From Chamaelirium japonicum (lineage: Eukaryota; Streptophyta; Magnoliopsida; Liliales; Melanthiaceae), in assembly GCA_947650365.1 (NCBI GenBank), contig CANTAL010000128.1, positions 298,001-362,000 on the forward strand: a stretch of DNA of 64,000 nt, given 5' to 3'. Below the pieces are notes generated by a model, which was not told the origin of the DNA, searched no databases, and saw only the letters and a program-made list of their open reading frames with translations. Position numbers and translations under genes: made by a program. Positions 12,535 to 25,180 of the stretch are shown piece after piece. Positions within the stretch are counted from its first letter, which is position 1; every line of letters starts with the position of its first letter.

Positions 12535-15500
12535 TAAGTGAATTATATACAATCGATCACTCCTCCTTAAAGTACCCTCTAAGAGACTCGCAATATGCTC
12601 TCTATTTTTAAGATTGCTACTAGACTCCCTATATTTAGAGAGCCAAAACCGCTCCATATTTTTTTTGAACCCACACCTGATAACCTTAAGTAAATTATAT
12701 ACAATCGAGTATTTCTTCCATAAACACCCTCTAAGAGCATCTCCATTGCTCCCAAAAAAACCCTAAAATTATAAATAAATTATATATAAATCAAGTACTT
12801 CTCTATAAAATACCCTCTAAGAGACTCGCAATATGCCTTTCTATTTTTGGGATTACTACAAGACTCCTTATATTTAGGAGCCAAAACCGTTCCATATTTT
12901 TTTTGAACGCCCATCGGACAACCTTAAGTAAATTTTATACAATCGAGCAATCCTTCCTAAAACACCATCTAATAGCCATGTAATATGCACTCTATTTTTG
13001 GGATTGCTACTAGACTCCCTATATTTAGGGTGCCAAAACCGTTCCATATTTTTTATGAACCCCCACCATACAACCTTAAGTAAATTATATAAAATCGAGC
13101 ATTCCTTCTAAAAACACCCTCTAACAGCCTAGCAATATGCTCCTTATTTTTTGGATTGTTAGTAGACTCCCTATATCTAGGGAGCCAAAACTGCTTCATA
13201 TTTTTTTTGAACCCCCACTCGACAACCTTAGGTAAATTATATACAATCGAGCACTATTCCCTAAAACACCCTCTAAGAGCCTCACAATATGCACTCTATT
13301 TTTGGGATTGCTACTAGACTCCCTTTATTTAGGGAGCCAAAACCGCCCCATATTTTTTTTGAACACCCACCCTTCAACCTTAAGTAAATTATATACAATC
13401 GAACACTCCTCCGTAAAACACCCTCTAAAAGACTCGCAATATGCTCTCTATTTAGGGGATTGCTACTAGACTCCCTATATTTAAGAAGCCAAAACCACTT
13501 TATATTTTTTTTGAACCATATCCTGATAACCTTAAGTAAATTATATACAATCGAGTATTCCTCCTAAAAACACCCTCTAAGAGCTTCGCTATTGCCTCCT
13601 AAAAACACCCTAAAATCATAATTAAATAATATATAAATCAAGCACCCCTCCCTAAAACACCCTCTAAGAGACTCACAATAGGCCTTTCTATTTTTGGGAT
13701 TGTTACTAGACTCTTTATATTTGAGGAGTCAAAACCACTCCATATTTTTTTTGAACACCCACCCAACTACCTTAAGTACATTATATACAATCGAGCACTT
13801 CTTCCTAAACCATCCTCTAAGAGCCTGGTAATATGATCTCTATTTTTAGGATTGCTACTAGATTTCCTATATTTAGAGAGCCAAAACCGCTCCATATTTT
13901 TTTTGAACCCCCACCCGACAACCTTAAGTAAATTATGTATAATCGAATATTCATTCCAAAAACACCCTCTAAGAGCCTCACTATTGCCTCCTAATAGTAA
14001 ATTATATATAAATCACGCACTCCACCCTAAAATACACTATAAGAACCTTGTAATATGCCTTTCTATTTTTGGAATTACAACTAGACTCCCTATATTTAGA
14101 TAGCCAAATCAACTCCATATTTTTTTTGAATACCCACCCGACAACCTTGTGTAAATTATCTACAATCGAGCACTCCTCCCAAAAACACCCTAAAAAAGTC
14201 TCGCAATATGCTCTCTATTTTTGTGATTGCTACTAGACTCCCTATATCAAGGGAGCCAAAATCTCCCATTTTTTTTTGAACCCCCACCCAACAACTTTAA
14301 GTAAATTATATACAATCGAGCACTCCTCCTTAAAGTACCCTCTAAGAGACTCACAATATACTCTCTAGTTTTGAGATTGCTACTAGACACCTTATATTTA
14401 GGGAGCCAAAATCGCTCCATATTTTTTTTTGAACCCACACCCGATAACCTTAAGTAAATTAAATACAATAGAGCATTCCTCCCATAAACACCCTCTAAGA
14501 GCCTCGCCATTGCCTCCCAAAAACATCCTAAAATTATAAATAAATTATATATAAATCAAGCACTCCTCTTTAAAACACCCTCTAAGAGACTCGCAATATA
14601 CCTTTATATTTTTAGGATTGCTACTAGACTCCCTATATTTAGGAAGCCAAAACCGTTCTATATTTTTTTTGAATACCCACCCAACAACCTTAAGTAAATT
14701 ATATACAATCGAGCAATCCTTTCTAAAACACCCTCTAAGTGCCTGGTAATATGCACTCTATTTTTGGGATTGCTACTAGACTAACTATATTTAGGGAGCC
14801 AAAACTGCTCCATATTTTTTTTGAACCCCCACTCGACAACCTTAAGTAAATTATATATAATTAAACATTCCTCCTAAAAACACCCTCTAATAGTCTCACA
14901 ATATGCTCTCTATTTTTGGGATAGCTACTAGACTCCATATATTTAGGGAGCCAAAATCGCTTTATATTTTTTTTGAACCCCTACCCGACAACCTTAGTTA
15001 AATTATATACAATCGAGCACTCCTCCCTAAAACACCCTCTAAGAGCTTCACAATATACTCTTTATTTTTAGGAATACTACTAGACTCCTTATATTTAGGG
15101 AGCCAAAACTGCCTTATATTTTTTTGATCCCCCACCCAACAACCTTAAGTGAATTATATATAATCGAGCACTCCTCCCTAAAATACAATCTAAAAGACTC
15201 ACAATATGCTCCCTATTTTTGTGATTACTACTAAACTCCCTATATTTAGGGAGCCAAAACCGCTCCATATTTTTTTTGAATCCCCACGTGATAACCTTAA
15301 GTAAATTATATACAATTAAGCATTCCTCCCAAAAACACCCTCTAAGAGCCACCCCATTGCCTCCTAAAAACACCATAAAATCATAAGTAAATTACATATA
15401 AATCAAACACCCCTCCGTAAAACACTTTTTAAAAGACTCGCATTATGCCTTTCTATTTTTCGGATTGCTACTAGACTCCATATATTTAGGGAGGCAAAAT

Positions 15501-18072
15501 CGCTCTATATTTTTTTTGAACACCCACCCAACAACCTTAAGTAAATTATATACAATTGAGAACTTATTCCTAAAACACCCTTTAAGAGCGTGGTAACATG
15601 CTCTCTATTTTTGGGATTGCTACTAGACTCCCTATATTTATTGAGTCAAAACTGCTATATATTTTCTTTAACCCCCACCCGATAACCTTAAGTAAATTAC
15701 GTATAATCGAGCATTCATCCCAAAATCACCCTCTAAGAGCCTCAACATTGCCTCCTAAAAATATCGAATAATTATAAGTAAATTATATATAAATCACGCA
15801 CTCCCCCTAAAAATACCCTATAAGAGCCTTGCAATATGTCTTTCTATTTTTGGGATGGCAACTAGATTCCCTATATTTAGTTAGCCAAAACCGCTCTATA
15901 TTTTTTTTAAATACCCACCCAATAACCTTAAGTAAATTATATACAATCAAGCACTCCTCTCTAAAACACCCTCTAAAAGTCTCAAAATATGCTTTCTATT
16001 TTTGTGATTGCTACTAGACTCCCTATATTAAATGAGCCAAAACTGCCCCATATTTTTTTTGAATTACCACCAGACAACCTTAAGTTAATTATATACAATC
16101 GAGCACTTCTCCTTAAAACAACCTCTAAGAGACTCGCAATATGCCCTCTATTTTTGGGATTGCTACTTGACTCTTTATATTAAGGGAGAAAAAATCGCCC
16201 TTTTTTTTTTGAATCCCCACCCGATACCCTTAAGTAAATGTTATATAATCAAGCACTCCTTCCTAAAACACCCTCTAACAGTCTAGTAATTTGTTCTTTA
16301 CTTTTGGGATTGCTACTAGACTCCCTATATTTAGGGAGCCAAAATCGCTCCATATTTTTTTTAAATCCCCACCCGATAACTTTAAGTAATTATGTATAAT
16401 CAAACATTCATCCCAAAAAACCCCACTAAAAGCCTCACTATTGCCTCCTAAAAGTAAATTATATATAAATCACGCACTCCTCCCAAAAATACCCTATAAG
16501 AGCCTCACAATATGCCTTTCTATTTTTGGGATTTAACTAGACTCCCAATATTTAGGTAGCCAAATCCGCTTCATATTTTTTTTGAATGCCCACCGGACAA
16601 CCTTAAGTAAATTATATACAATCGAGCACTCCTTCCTAAAACACCCTCTAAAAGTCTCACAATATGCCCTTTATTTTTGTGATTGCTACTAAACTCCCTA
16701 TATTAAGGGACCCAAAATCGCCCCATATTTTTTTTGAACCCCCACCCAACCACCTTAAGTGAATTATATACAATCGAGCACTCCTTCTTAAAATACCCTC
16801 TAAAAGTCTCACAATATGTATTCTATTTTTGGGATTGCTACTAGACTCCCTATATTTAGAAAGCCAAAACCGCTCTATATTTTTCTTAAACCCACACCCG
16901 ATAACCTTAAGTAAATTATATACAATCAAGCATTCTTCCCATAAACACCCTCTAAGAGCCTCGCCATTGCCTTCTAAAAACACTCTAAAATCATAAATAA
17001 ATTATATATAAATCAAGCACTCCTCCCAAAAACACCCTCTAAGAGACTCGTAATATGCCTTTCTATTTTTGGGATTGCTACTAGACTCCCTATAATTAGA
17101 GAACCAAAACTGTTCCATATTTTTTTTGAACGCCCACCGGACAACCTTAAGTAAATTATATACAATAGAGCAATTCTTTCTAAAACACCCTCTAAGAGCC
17201 TGGTAATATGCACTCTATTTTTGGGATTGCTACTAGATTCCCTATATTTATGGAGGCAAAACTGCTTCATATTTTTTTTGAACCCCCACCCGACAACCTT
17301 AAGTAAATTATATACAATTGAGCATTCCTTCTAAAAACACCTCTAATAGTCTCGCCATATGCCCTCTATTTTTGGGAATGCTATTAGACTCCCTATATTT
17401 AGAGAGCTAAAATTGCTCTATATTTTTTTTTAACCCCCACCCGTCAACCTTAGTTAAATTTTATATAATCGAGCACTCCTCCCTAAAACACCCTCTAAGA
17501 ACCTCACAATATACTCTCTATTTTTGGGATTATTACTAGACTCCCTATATTTAGGGAGCCAAAACTGTCCTATATTTTATTTGAATCCCCACCTAACAAC
17601 CTTAAGTAAATTATATACAATCGTGCACTCCTCCCTAAAACACCCTCTAAAAGACTCACAATATGCTTTCTATTTTTGGGATTGCTACTAGACTCCATAT
17701 ATTTTGGGAGCCAAATCCACTCCATATTTTTTTTTAACCCCCACCCAACAACCTTAAGTAAATTATATACAATCGAGCATTCCTCCCAAAATTACCCTCT
17801 AAGAGCCTCCTCATTGCCTCCTAAAAACACCCTAAAGTCATAAGTAAATTTTATATAAATCAAGCATTCCTCCCTAAAACACCTTCTAAGAGACTCACAT
17901 TATGCCTTTCTATTTTTGGGATTGCTACTAGAATTCTTATATTTAGGGAGCCAAAACCGATCCATATTTTTTTTGAACGCCCACCCGACAACCTTAAATA
18001 AATTATATACAATGGAGCACTCCTTTCTAAAACACCCTTTAAGAGCCTGGTAAATATGCTCTCTATTTTTGG

Positions 18073-18081
18073 GATTATCCC
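18073..18081 (+). other. Small deletion before the dyad core
   Basis: GGGATTAT is joined to CCCTATATTTAAGG, losing about 12 bp (GCTACTAGACT). Confidence 0.75.
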
Positions 18082-20610
18082 TATATTTAAGGAGCCAAAA
18101 CCGTTTCATATTTTTTTTTAACCCCCACCCGATAACCTTAAGTAAATTATGTACAATGGAGCATTCATCCCAAAAACACCCTCTAAGAGCCTTACCATTG
18201 CCTCCTAAAATCATAAGTAAATTATATATAAATCACTCACTCCTCCCTTAAATACCTTATAAAAGCCTCACAATATGCCTTTCTATTTTTGGGATTACAA
18301 CTAGACTCCCAATATTTAGGTAGCCAAAACAGCTATATATATTTTTTAAATACCTACCCAATAACCTTAAGTAAATTATATAAAATCGAGCACTCCTCTC
18401 TAAAACATGCTCTAAAAGTCTCGCAATATGCTCTCTAATTTTGTGATTGCTACAAGACTCCCTATAGTAAGGGAGCCAAAACCGCCCCTTATTTTTTTTG
18501 AACCCCCACCCGACAACTTTAAGTGAATTATATACAATCGAGCACACCTCCTTAAAACACTATCTAAGATACTCGCAATATGCTCTCTAGTTTTGGGATT
18601 GGTTCTAGACTCCTTATAATTAGGGAGCCAAAACTGCTCTATATTTTTTTAAACCCATACCCGACAACCTTAAGTAAATTATATAAAATCGAGCATTTCT
18701 CCCAAAAACACCATCTAAGAGCCTCGCCATTGCCTCCGAAAATACCCTAAAATCATAAGTAAATTATATATAAATCAAGCACTCCTTCCTAAAACACCTT
18801 TTAAGAGATTCGCAATATAAATTTATATTTTTGGGAATGCTACTAGACTTCCTATATTTAGGGAGCCAAAACTGCTCCATATTTTTTTAGAATGCTCACC
18901 CGACACCCTTAAATAAATTATATACAATTGAGCACTTATTCCTAAAACACCCTCTAAGAGCCTGGTAATATGCTATCTATTTTTTGGATTACTACTAGAC
19001 TCCCTATATTTCGGGAGCCAAAACCGCTCCATATTTTTTTTGAATCCCCACCCAACAACCTTAAGTAATTTATATATAATCGAGCATTCCTCCTGAAAAC
19101 ACCCTCTAATAGCTTATCAATATATTCTCTATTTGTGGGATTGCTACTAGACTCCCTATATTTAGAAAACAAAACTGCTCCATATTTTTTTTAAACCTTC
19201 ACTCAACAACCTTAGGAAAATTATATATAATCGAGCACTCCCCCCTAAAACACCCTCCAAGAGCCTTACAATATGCTCTCCATTTTTGGGATTGCTACTA
19301 GACTCCTTATATTTAGGGAGCCAAAACTACCCCATATTTTTTTTGAACCCCCACCCGATAACCTTAAGTAAATTATATACAATCGTGCACTCCTCCCTAA
19401 AACAGACTTTAAAAGACTTGTAATATGCTCTCTATTTTGTGATTGCTACTAGACTCCCTATATTTAGGGAGCCAAAACTACTCCATATTTTTTTTGAACC
19501 CCCACCCGACAACCTTTAAAGAATTATATACAATCGAGCATTCTTTCCAAAAACACCATCTAAGTGCCTAGCTATTGTCTTCTAAAAACACCCTAAATTC
19601 ATAAGTAAGTTATATATAAATTAAGTACTCCTCCCTAAAACACCCTCTAAGAGACTTGCAATATGTCTTTCTACTTTAGGGATTGATACTAGACTTCTTA
19701 TATTTAGGGAGCCAAAACCGCTCCATATTTCTTTTGAACACCCACCCGAAAACCTTAAGTAAATAATATACAATTGAGCACTCCTTTCTAAAACACCCTC
19801 TAAGAGCCTGGTAATATGCTCTCTATTTTTAGGATTGCTACTAGACTCCATATATTTAGGGAGCCAAAACCGCTCCATATTTTTCTACCCTAACCCTACA
19901 ACCGTAAGTAAATTATGTACAATCGAGCATTCATCCCAAAAACATCCTCTAAGATTCTCATCGTTGCCTCCTAAAAATATCCTAAAATCATAAGTAAATT
20001 ATATATAAATCATGCACACCTCCCTAAAATATCCTATAAGAGCCTCGCAAAATACCTTTCTATTTTCGGGATTGTAACTAGACTCCCGATATTTCGGTGG
20101 CCAAAATAGCTTCATATTTTTTTTGAATACCCACTCAACAACCTTAAATAAATTATATACAATTGAGCACTCCTCTCTAAAACACCCTCTAAAACTCTCA
20201 CAATATGCTCTCTATTTTTGTGATTTCTACTAGATTCCCTATATTAAGGGAGCCAAAACCGCCCCATATTTTTTTTGAACCCCACCCGACAACCTTAAGT
20301 GAATTATATAAATCGAACACTTCTTCTTAAAACACCCTCTAAAAGATTCGCAATAACTCTCTATTTTTGGAATTGCTGCTAGACTCCCTATATTTAGGGA
20401 ACTACAATTGCTTCATATTTTTTTTGAACCCATACCCGACAATCTTAAGTAAATTATATGCAATTGAACATTCCTCCGAAAACACCCTCTAAGAGCCTCG
20501 CCATTGCCTCACTAAAACACCCTAAAATCCTAAGTAAATTATATATAAATCAAGCACTCCTCCCTAAAACACCCTCTACGAGACTCGCATTATGCCTTTC
20601 TATTTTTGGG

Positions 20611-20763
20611 ATTGCTACTAGACTCTCTATATTTAGGGAGCCAAAGCTGATCCTTTTTTTTTTTTGAATGCCCATCCGACAACCATAAGTAAATTATATA
20701 CGATTGAGCACTCCTTCCTAAAACACCCTCTAAGAGCCTGGTAATATGCTCTCTATTTTTGGG
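20611..20763 (+). repeat. Reference short monomer (S type, 153 bp)
   Basis: A typical S monomer, measured from one ATTGCTACTAGA string to the next. In order it holds the dyad core CTCTCTATATTTAGGGAG, an expanded T tract, the C-rich/ACAACC block, AAGTAAATTATATA, a GAGCACTCC string, CCTAAAACACCCTCTAAGAG and a TATGCTCTCTATTTTTGG tail. S monomers make up about two thirds of the units that I measured. A length near 150 bp is close to one nucleosome repeat and common among plant satellites; that comparison is general knowledge and proves no function here. Confidence 0.95.
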
Positions 20764-21002
20764 ATTGCTACTAGACTCCCTATATTTAGGGAGCCAAAAC
20801 TGCTCCATATTTATTTTAACCACCACCCGATAACCTTATCTAAATTATGTACAATCGAGCACTCATCCCAAAAACACAATCTAAAAGCCTTACCATTACC
20901 TCCTAAAAATATCTTAAAATCATAAGTAAAATATATATAAATCATGCATACCTCCCTTAAATACCCTATAAGAGCCTCGCAATATGCCATTCTATTTTTG
21001 GG
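20764..21002 (+). repeat. Reference long monomer (L type, 239 bp)
   Basis: A typical L monomer. It has the full S layout but carries the AT-rich to CTAAGAGCC part twice. The first copy reads ACAATCGAGCACTCATCCC and ends in a CCATTACCTCCTAAAAATAT stretch. The second begins CATAAGTAAA and ATATATAAATCATGC, and runs into the usual tail. The two copies differ in a consistent way along the whole window (ACAATCGAGC against ATAAATCAAGC), so the 87-bp duplication happened once and was then amplified as part of the array. It did not arise repeatedly. Confidence 0.93.
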
Positions 21003-23343
21003 ATTGCAACTAGACTTCCTATAAGGTAGCCAAAACCGTTCTATATATTTTTTAAATGCCCACCCGATAACCTTAAATAAATTATATACAATCGAGCACT
21101 CCTCTCTAAAACATCATCTAAAAGTCTCATAATATGCTCTCTATTTTTTATGATTGCTACTAGACACCCTATATTAAGGGAGCCAAAACCACCCTATATT
21201 TTTTTTGAACCCTTACCCGACAACCTTAAGTGAATTATATACAATCGAGCACTCCTCCTTAAAACATCCTCTAAGAGACTCGCAATATGCTCTCTATTTT
21301 TTGGATTGCTACTAGACTCCCTATATTTAGGGAGTCAAAACCACTCCATATTTTTTTGAACCCACACCCGACAACCTTAAGTAAATTATATAAAATCGAG
21401 CATTCCTTCTAAAACCACCCTCTCAGAGCCTCGCTATTACCTCCCAAAAATACCCTAAAATCATAAGTAAATTATATATAAATCAAGCACTCCTCCCTAA
21501 AACACCCTCTAAGAGACTCGCAATAGGCATTTCTATTTTTGGGATTGCTACTAGACTCCCTATATTTAGGCAGCCAAAATCACTCCAAATTTTTTAAGAA
21601 CACCCGCCCGACAACCTTAAATAAATTATATACAATCGAGCACTCATTCCTAAAATACCCTCTAAGAGCCTGGAAATATGCTCTCTATTTTTTGGATTAC
21701 TACTAGACTCCTTATATTTCGATAGCCAAAACCGCTCCATAGTTTTTTAGAATCCCCACCCGATAACCTTAAGCAAGTTATATATAATCGAGCATTCTTC
21801 CTAAAAACACCCTCTAATAGCCTATCAATATGCTCTCTATTTATGGGATTGCTACTAGACTTCCTATATTTAGGAAGCCAAAACAGCTCCATATTTTTTT
21901 TTAACCTCCACCCAACAACCTTAGGTAAATTATATACAATCGAGCACTCCTTCCTAAAATACCCTCTAAGAGCCTCACAATATGCTCTCTACTTTTGGGA
22001 TTGTTACTAGACTCCTTATATTTAAGGAGCCAAAACCGCCCCATATTTTTTTAAACCCTCACCCGACAACCTTAATTGAATTATATACAATTGAGCACTC
22101 CTCCCTAAAACACCCATTAAAATACTCGCAATATGCTCTCTATTTTTGGAATTGCTACTAGACTCCCTATATTTATGAAGCCAAAACCACTCCATATTTT
22201 TTTTAAACCCCCACCCAATAACCTTAAGTTAATTATATACAATCGAGCATTCCTCCTAAAAACACCATCTAAGAGCCTAGCCATTTCCTCCTAAAAACAC
22301 CCAAAAATCATAAGTAAGTTATATATAAATCAAGTACTCCTCCCTAAAATACCCTCTAAGAGACTCGCAGTATGCCTTTCTACTTTAGGGATTGCTACTA
22401 GACTTCCTATATTTAGGGAGCCAAAACCGCTCCATATTTTTTTTGAACACCCACCCGACAACATTAAGTAAATTATATACAATCGAGCACTCCTTCCTAA
22501 AACACCCACTAAAAGTCTGGTAATATGCTCTCTATTTTTGGTATTGCTACTAGACTCCCTATATTTAGGGAGCCAAAACCGCTCCATATTTTTCTACACC
22601 AACCCTACAATATTAAGTAAATTATGTACAATCGAGCATTCATCCCAAAAATACCTCTAAGATCCTCCTAAAAATATCCAAAAATCATAAGTAAATTATA
22701 TACAAATCACGAACTCCTCCCTAAAATACCCTATAAGAGCCTCGCAAAATGCCTTTCTATTTTTGGGATTGCAACCATCTAAAAGTCTCGCAATATGCTC
22801 TCAATTTTTGTGCTTTCTACTAGACTCCTTATATTAAGGGAGCCAAAACTGCCCCTTATTTTTTTTGAACCCCCACCCGATAACCTTAAGTGAATTATAT
22901 ACAATCGAGCACTCCTCCTTAAAACACCCTCTAAAAGACTCGCAATATGCTCTCTATTTTTAGGATTGCTGCTAGACTCCCTATACTTAGGGAACCAAAA
23001 CAACTCCATATTTTTTTTGAACAGACACCCGACAACTTTAAGTAAATTATATAAAATCGAGCATTTCTCCCAAAAAATACTCTCTAAGAGCCTCGCCATT
23101 GCCTCACTAAAACACCCTAAAATCATAAGTAAATTATATATAAATCAAGCACTCCACCCTAAAACACCCTCTAAGAGACACGCAATATGTCTTTCTATTT
23201 TTGGGATTGCTTCTAGACTCCCTATATTTAGGGAGCCAAAACCACTCTATATTTTTTTTGAATGCCCACCCGATAACTTTAAGTAAATTATATACAATCG
23301 AGCACTCCTTTCTAAAACATCCTCTAAGAGCCTGTAAATATGC
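21003..23343 (+). repeat. 15-monomer higher-order repeat, unit 2 (truncated)
   Basis: Second copy of the 2,709-bp unit. Its spacings 150, 152, 239, 152, 152, 152, 151, 240 and 152 follow unit 1 monomer by monomer. An internal deletion at about 22775 (roughly 110-120 bp) then shortens it. After the deletion the register is kept at an offset of 2,595 bp, shown by GCCTCACTAAAACACCC at 20506 and 23101 and by the rare ATTGCTGCTAGACTCC at 20372 and 22965. It ends in another deletion at about 23343. Confidence 0.85.
22771..22779 (+). other. Deletion within higher-order unit 2
   Basis: GGGATTGCAACC is joined to ATCTAAAAGTCTCGC. The matching part of unit 1 (about 20075-20195) retains the dyad core, T tract and AT-rich segment. 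Confidence 0.82.
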
Positions 23344-23367
23344 AAAACTACTTTTTTTTTTTTTTTT
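23341..23367 (+). other. Deletion junction followed by a T16 tract
   Basis: CCTGTAAATATGC is joined to AAAACTAC, losing the tail and dyad core. The T tract that follows (23352-23367) is 16 long, twice the usual eight and one of the longest in the window. Confidence 0.8.
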
Positions 23368-25060
23368 AACCCCCACCCATCAACCTTAAGTAAATTATAT
23401 ACAATCAAGCATTCCTTCCAAAAATACCATCTAAGAGCCTCGCCATTGCCTCCAAAAAATACACAAAAATAATCAATAAATTATATATAAATCAAGCACT
23501 CCTCTCTAAAACACCCTTTAAGAGCCTCACAATATGTCTCTCTATTTTTAGGATTATTACTAGACTCCCAATATTTAAGGAGCCAAAACAACACTATAAT
23601 TTTTTTGATCCCCCACCCGACAACCTTAAGTAAATTATATATATTTCGGCACTCCTCCCTAAAACACTGTCTAAGATCCTTGCAATATGCACTCTATTTT
23701 TTAGGATTGCTACTAGACTCCATATATTTAGAGAGCCAAAACCACTCCATATTTTGTTTGAACCCCCACCTGACAACTTTAAATAAATTATATATAATCG
23801 AGCTTTCATCCCAAAAGCACCCTCTAAGAGCCTTGCCATTGCCTCCCAAAAACACCCAAAAATTATAAGTAAATTATATATAAATCAAGCACTCCTCCCT
23901 AAAACACCCTCTAAGAGACTCGCAACATGCCTCTCCATTTTTGGGATTGCTACTAGACTCCCTATATTTAGGGAGCAAAAATCACTCGATATTTTTTTTG
24001 ATCGCCCACTCGATAACCATAAGTAAATTATATACAATCGAGCACTTTTCCCCAAAATACCCTCTAAGAGCCTCGCAATATGCTCTCTATTGTTGGGATT
24101 GCTACTAAACTCCCTATATTTAGGGAGCCAAAACAGCACCATATTTTTTGAACCCCCACTCGACAGCCTTAAGTAAATTATATAAAATCGAGCATTCCAC
24201 CCAAAAACACCATCTAATAGCCTTGCAATATGCTCTCTATTTTTGGGATTGCTACTAGACACCCTATATTTAGGGAGGTAAAACCACTCCATATTTTTTT
24301 TGAACCCCCACCCGATAACCTTAAGTTAATTATATACAATCGAGCACTCCTCCCTAAAATACCCTCTAAGAGCCTCGCAATATGCTCTCTATTTTTGGGA
24401 TTGCTACAAGACTCTCTTTATTTAGGGAGCCAAAACAACTCTATATTTTTTTTGAACCCCCACCGGATAACCTTAAGTGAATTATATATAATCGAGCACT
24501 CCACCCTAAAACACCCTCTAAGAACCTCGTAATATGCTCTGTATTTTTGGGATAGCTAGTAGACTCCTTATATTTATGGAGCCAAAACCGCTTCATATTT
24601 TTTTTGAACCCCCACCCGACAACCTTAAGTAATATAAATACAATTGAGTAATTCTCCCAAAAACACCCTCTAAAAGCCTCGGCATTGCCTCCCAAAAACA
24701 TCCTAAAATCATAAGTAAATTATATATAAATCCAGCACTCCTTCTTAAAATACACTCTAAGAGCCTCGCAAAATGCCTTTCTATTTTTGAGATTGCTACT
24801 AGACTGCCTATATTTAGGTAGCCAAAACCGCTCTATATTTTTTTTGAATGCCTACCAGACTACCTAAAATAAGTTATATACAATCGAGCACTCCTCTTAA
24901 AAACACCCTCTAAGAGCCTTATAATATGCTCTTTATATTCGGGATTGCTACTAGACTCCCTATATTTAGGGAGAAAAAATCATTCTATATTTTTTTTGAA
25001 ACCCCACCAGTCAACCTTAAGTAAATTATATATAATCGAGCATTCTTTCCAAAAATGACT

Positions 25061-25180
25061 TATTTGAGCCTCACTATTGCCTCCTTATTTTTGGGATTGC
25101 TACTAGACTCCCTATAATTAGGGAGCCAAAATCGCTTCCAATTTCTAAAGGCTCCCACCCGATAATCATAACTAAATTAT
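25061..25180 (+). repeat. C-type chimeric monomer, copy 5
   Basis: C-type signature with TATTTGAGCC, ATTGCCTCCTTATTTTTGGG, CTTCCAATTTCTAAAGGCTC and GATAATCATAACTAAATT. It corresponds to copy 10 at an offset of about 24.27 kb; both share TATTTGAGCC in place of TATGAGCC. Confidence 0.9.

Larger units (their letters stand above)
18294..21002 (+). repeat. 15-monomer higher-order repeat, unit 1 (2,709 bp)
   Basis: Fifteen monomers with spacings 152, 152, 239, 151, 152, 151, 151, 240, 152, 237, 152, 149, 239, 153 and 239, i.e. the order S S L S S S S L S L S S L S L. The next stretch repeats the same order. Rare variants recur at a fixed offset of 2,708-2,709 bp: CCTCCCTTAAATACC (18242 and 20951), TTCTACTTTAGGGATTG (about 19670 and 22378), and a CCATATTTTTCTAC string that replaces the T tract (about 19880 and 22590). 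Confidence 0.88.
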
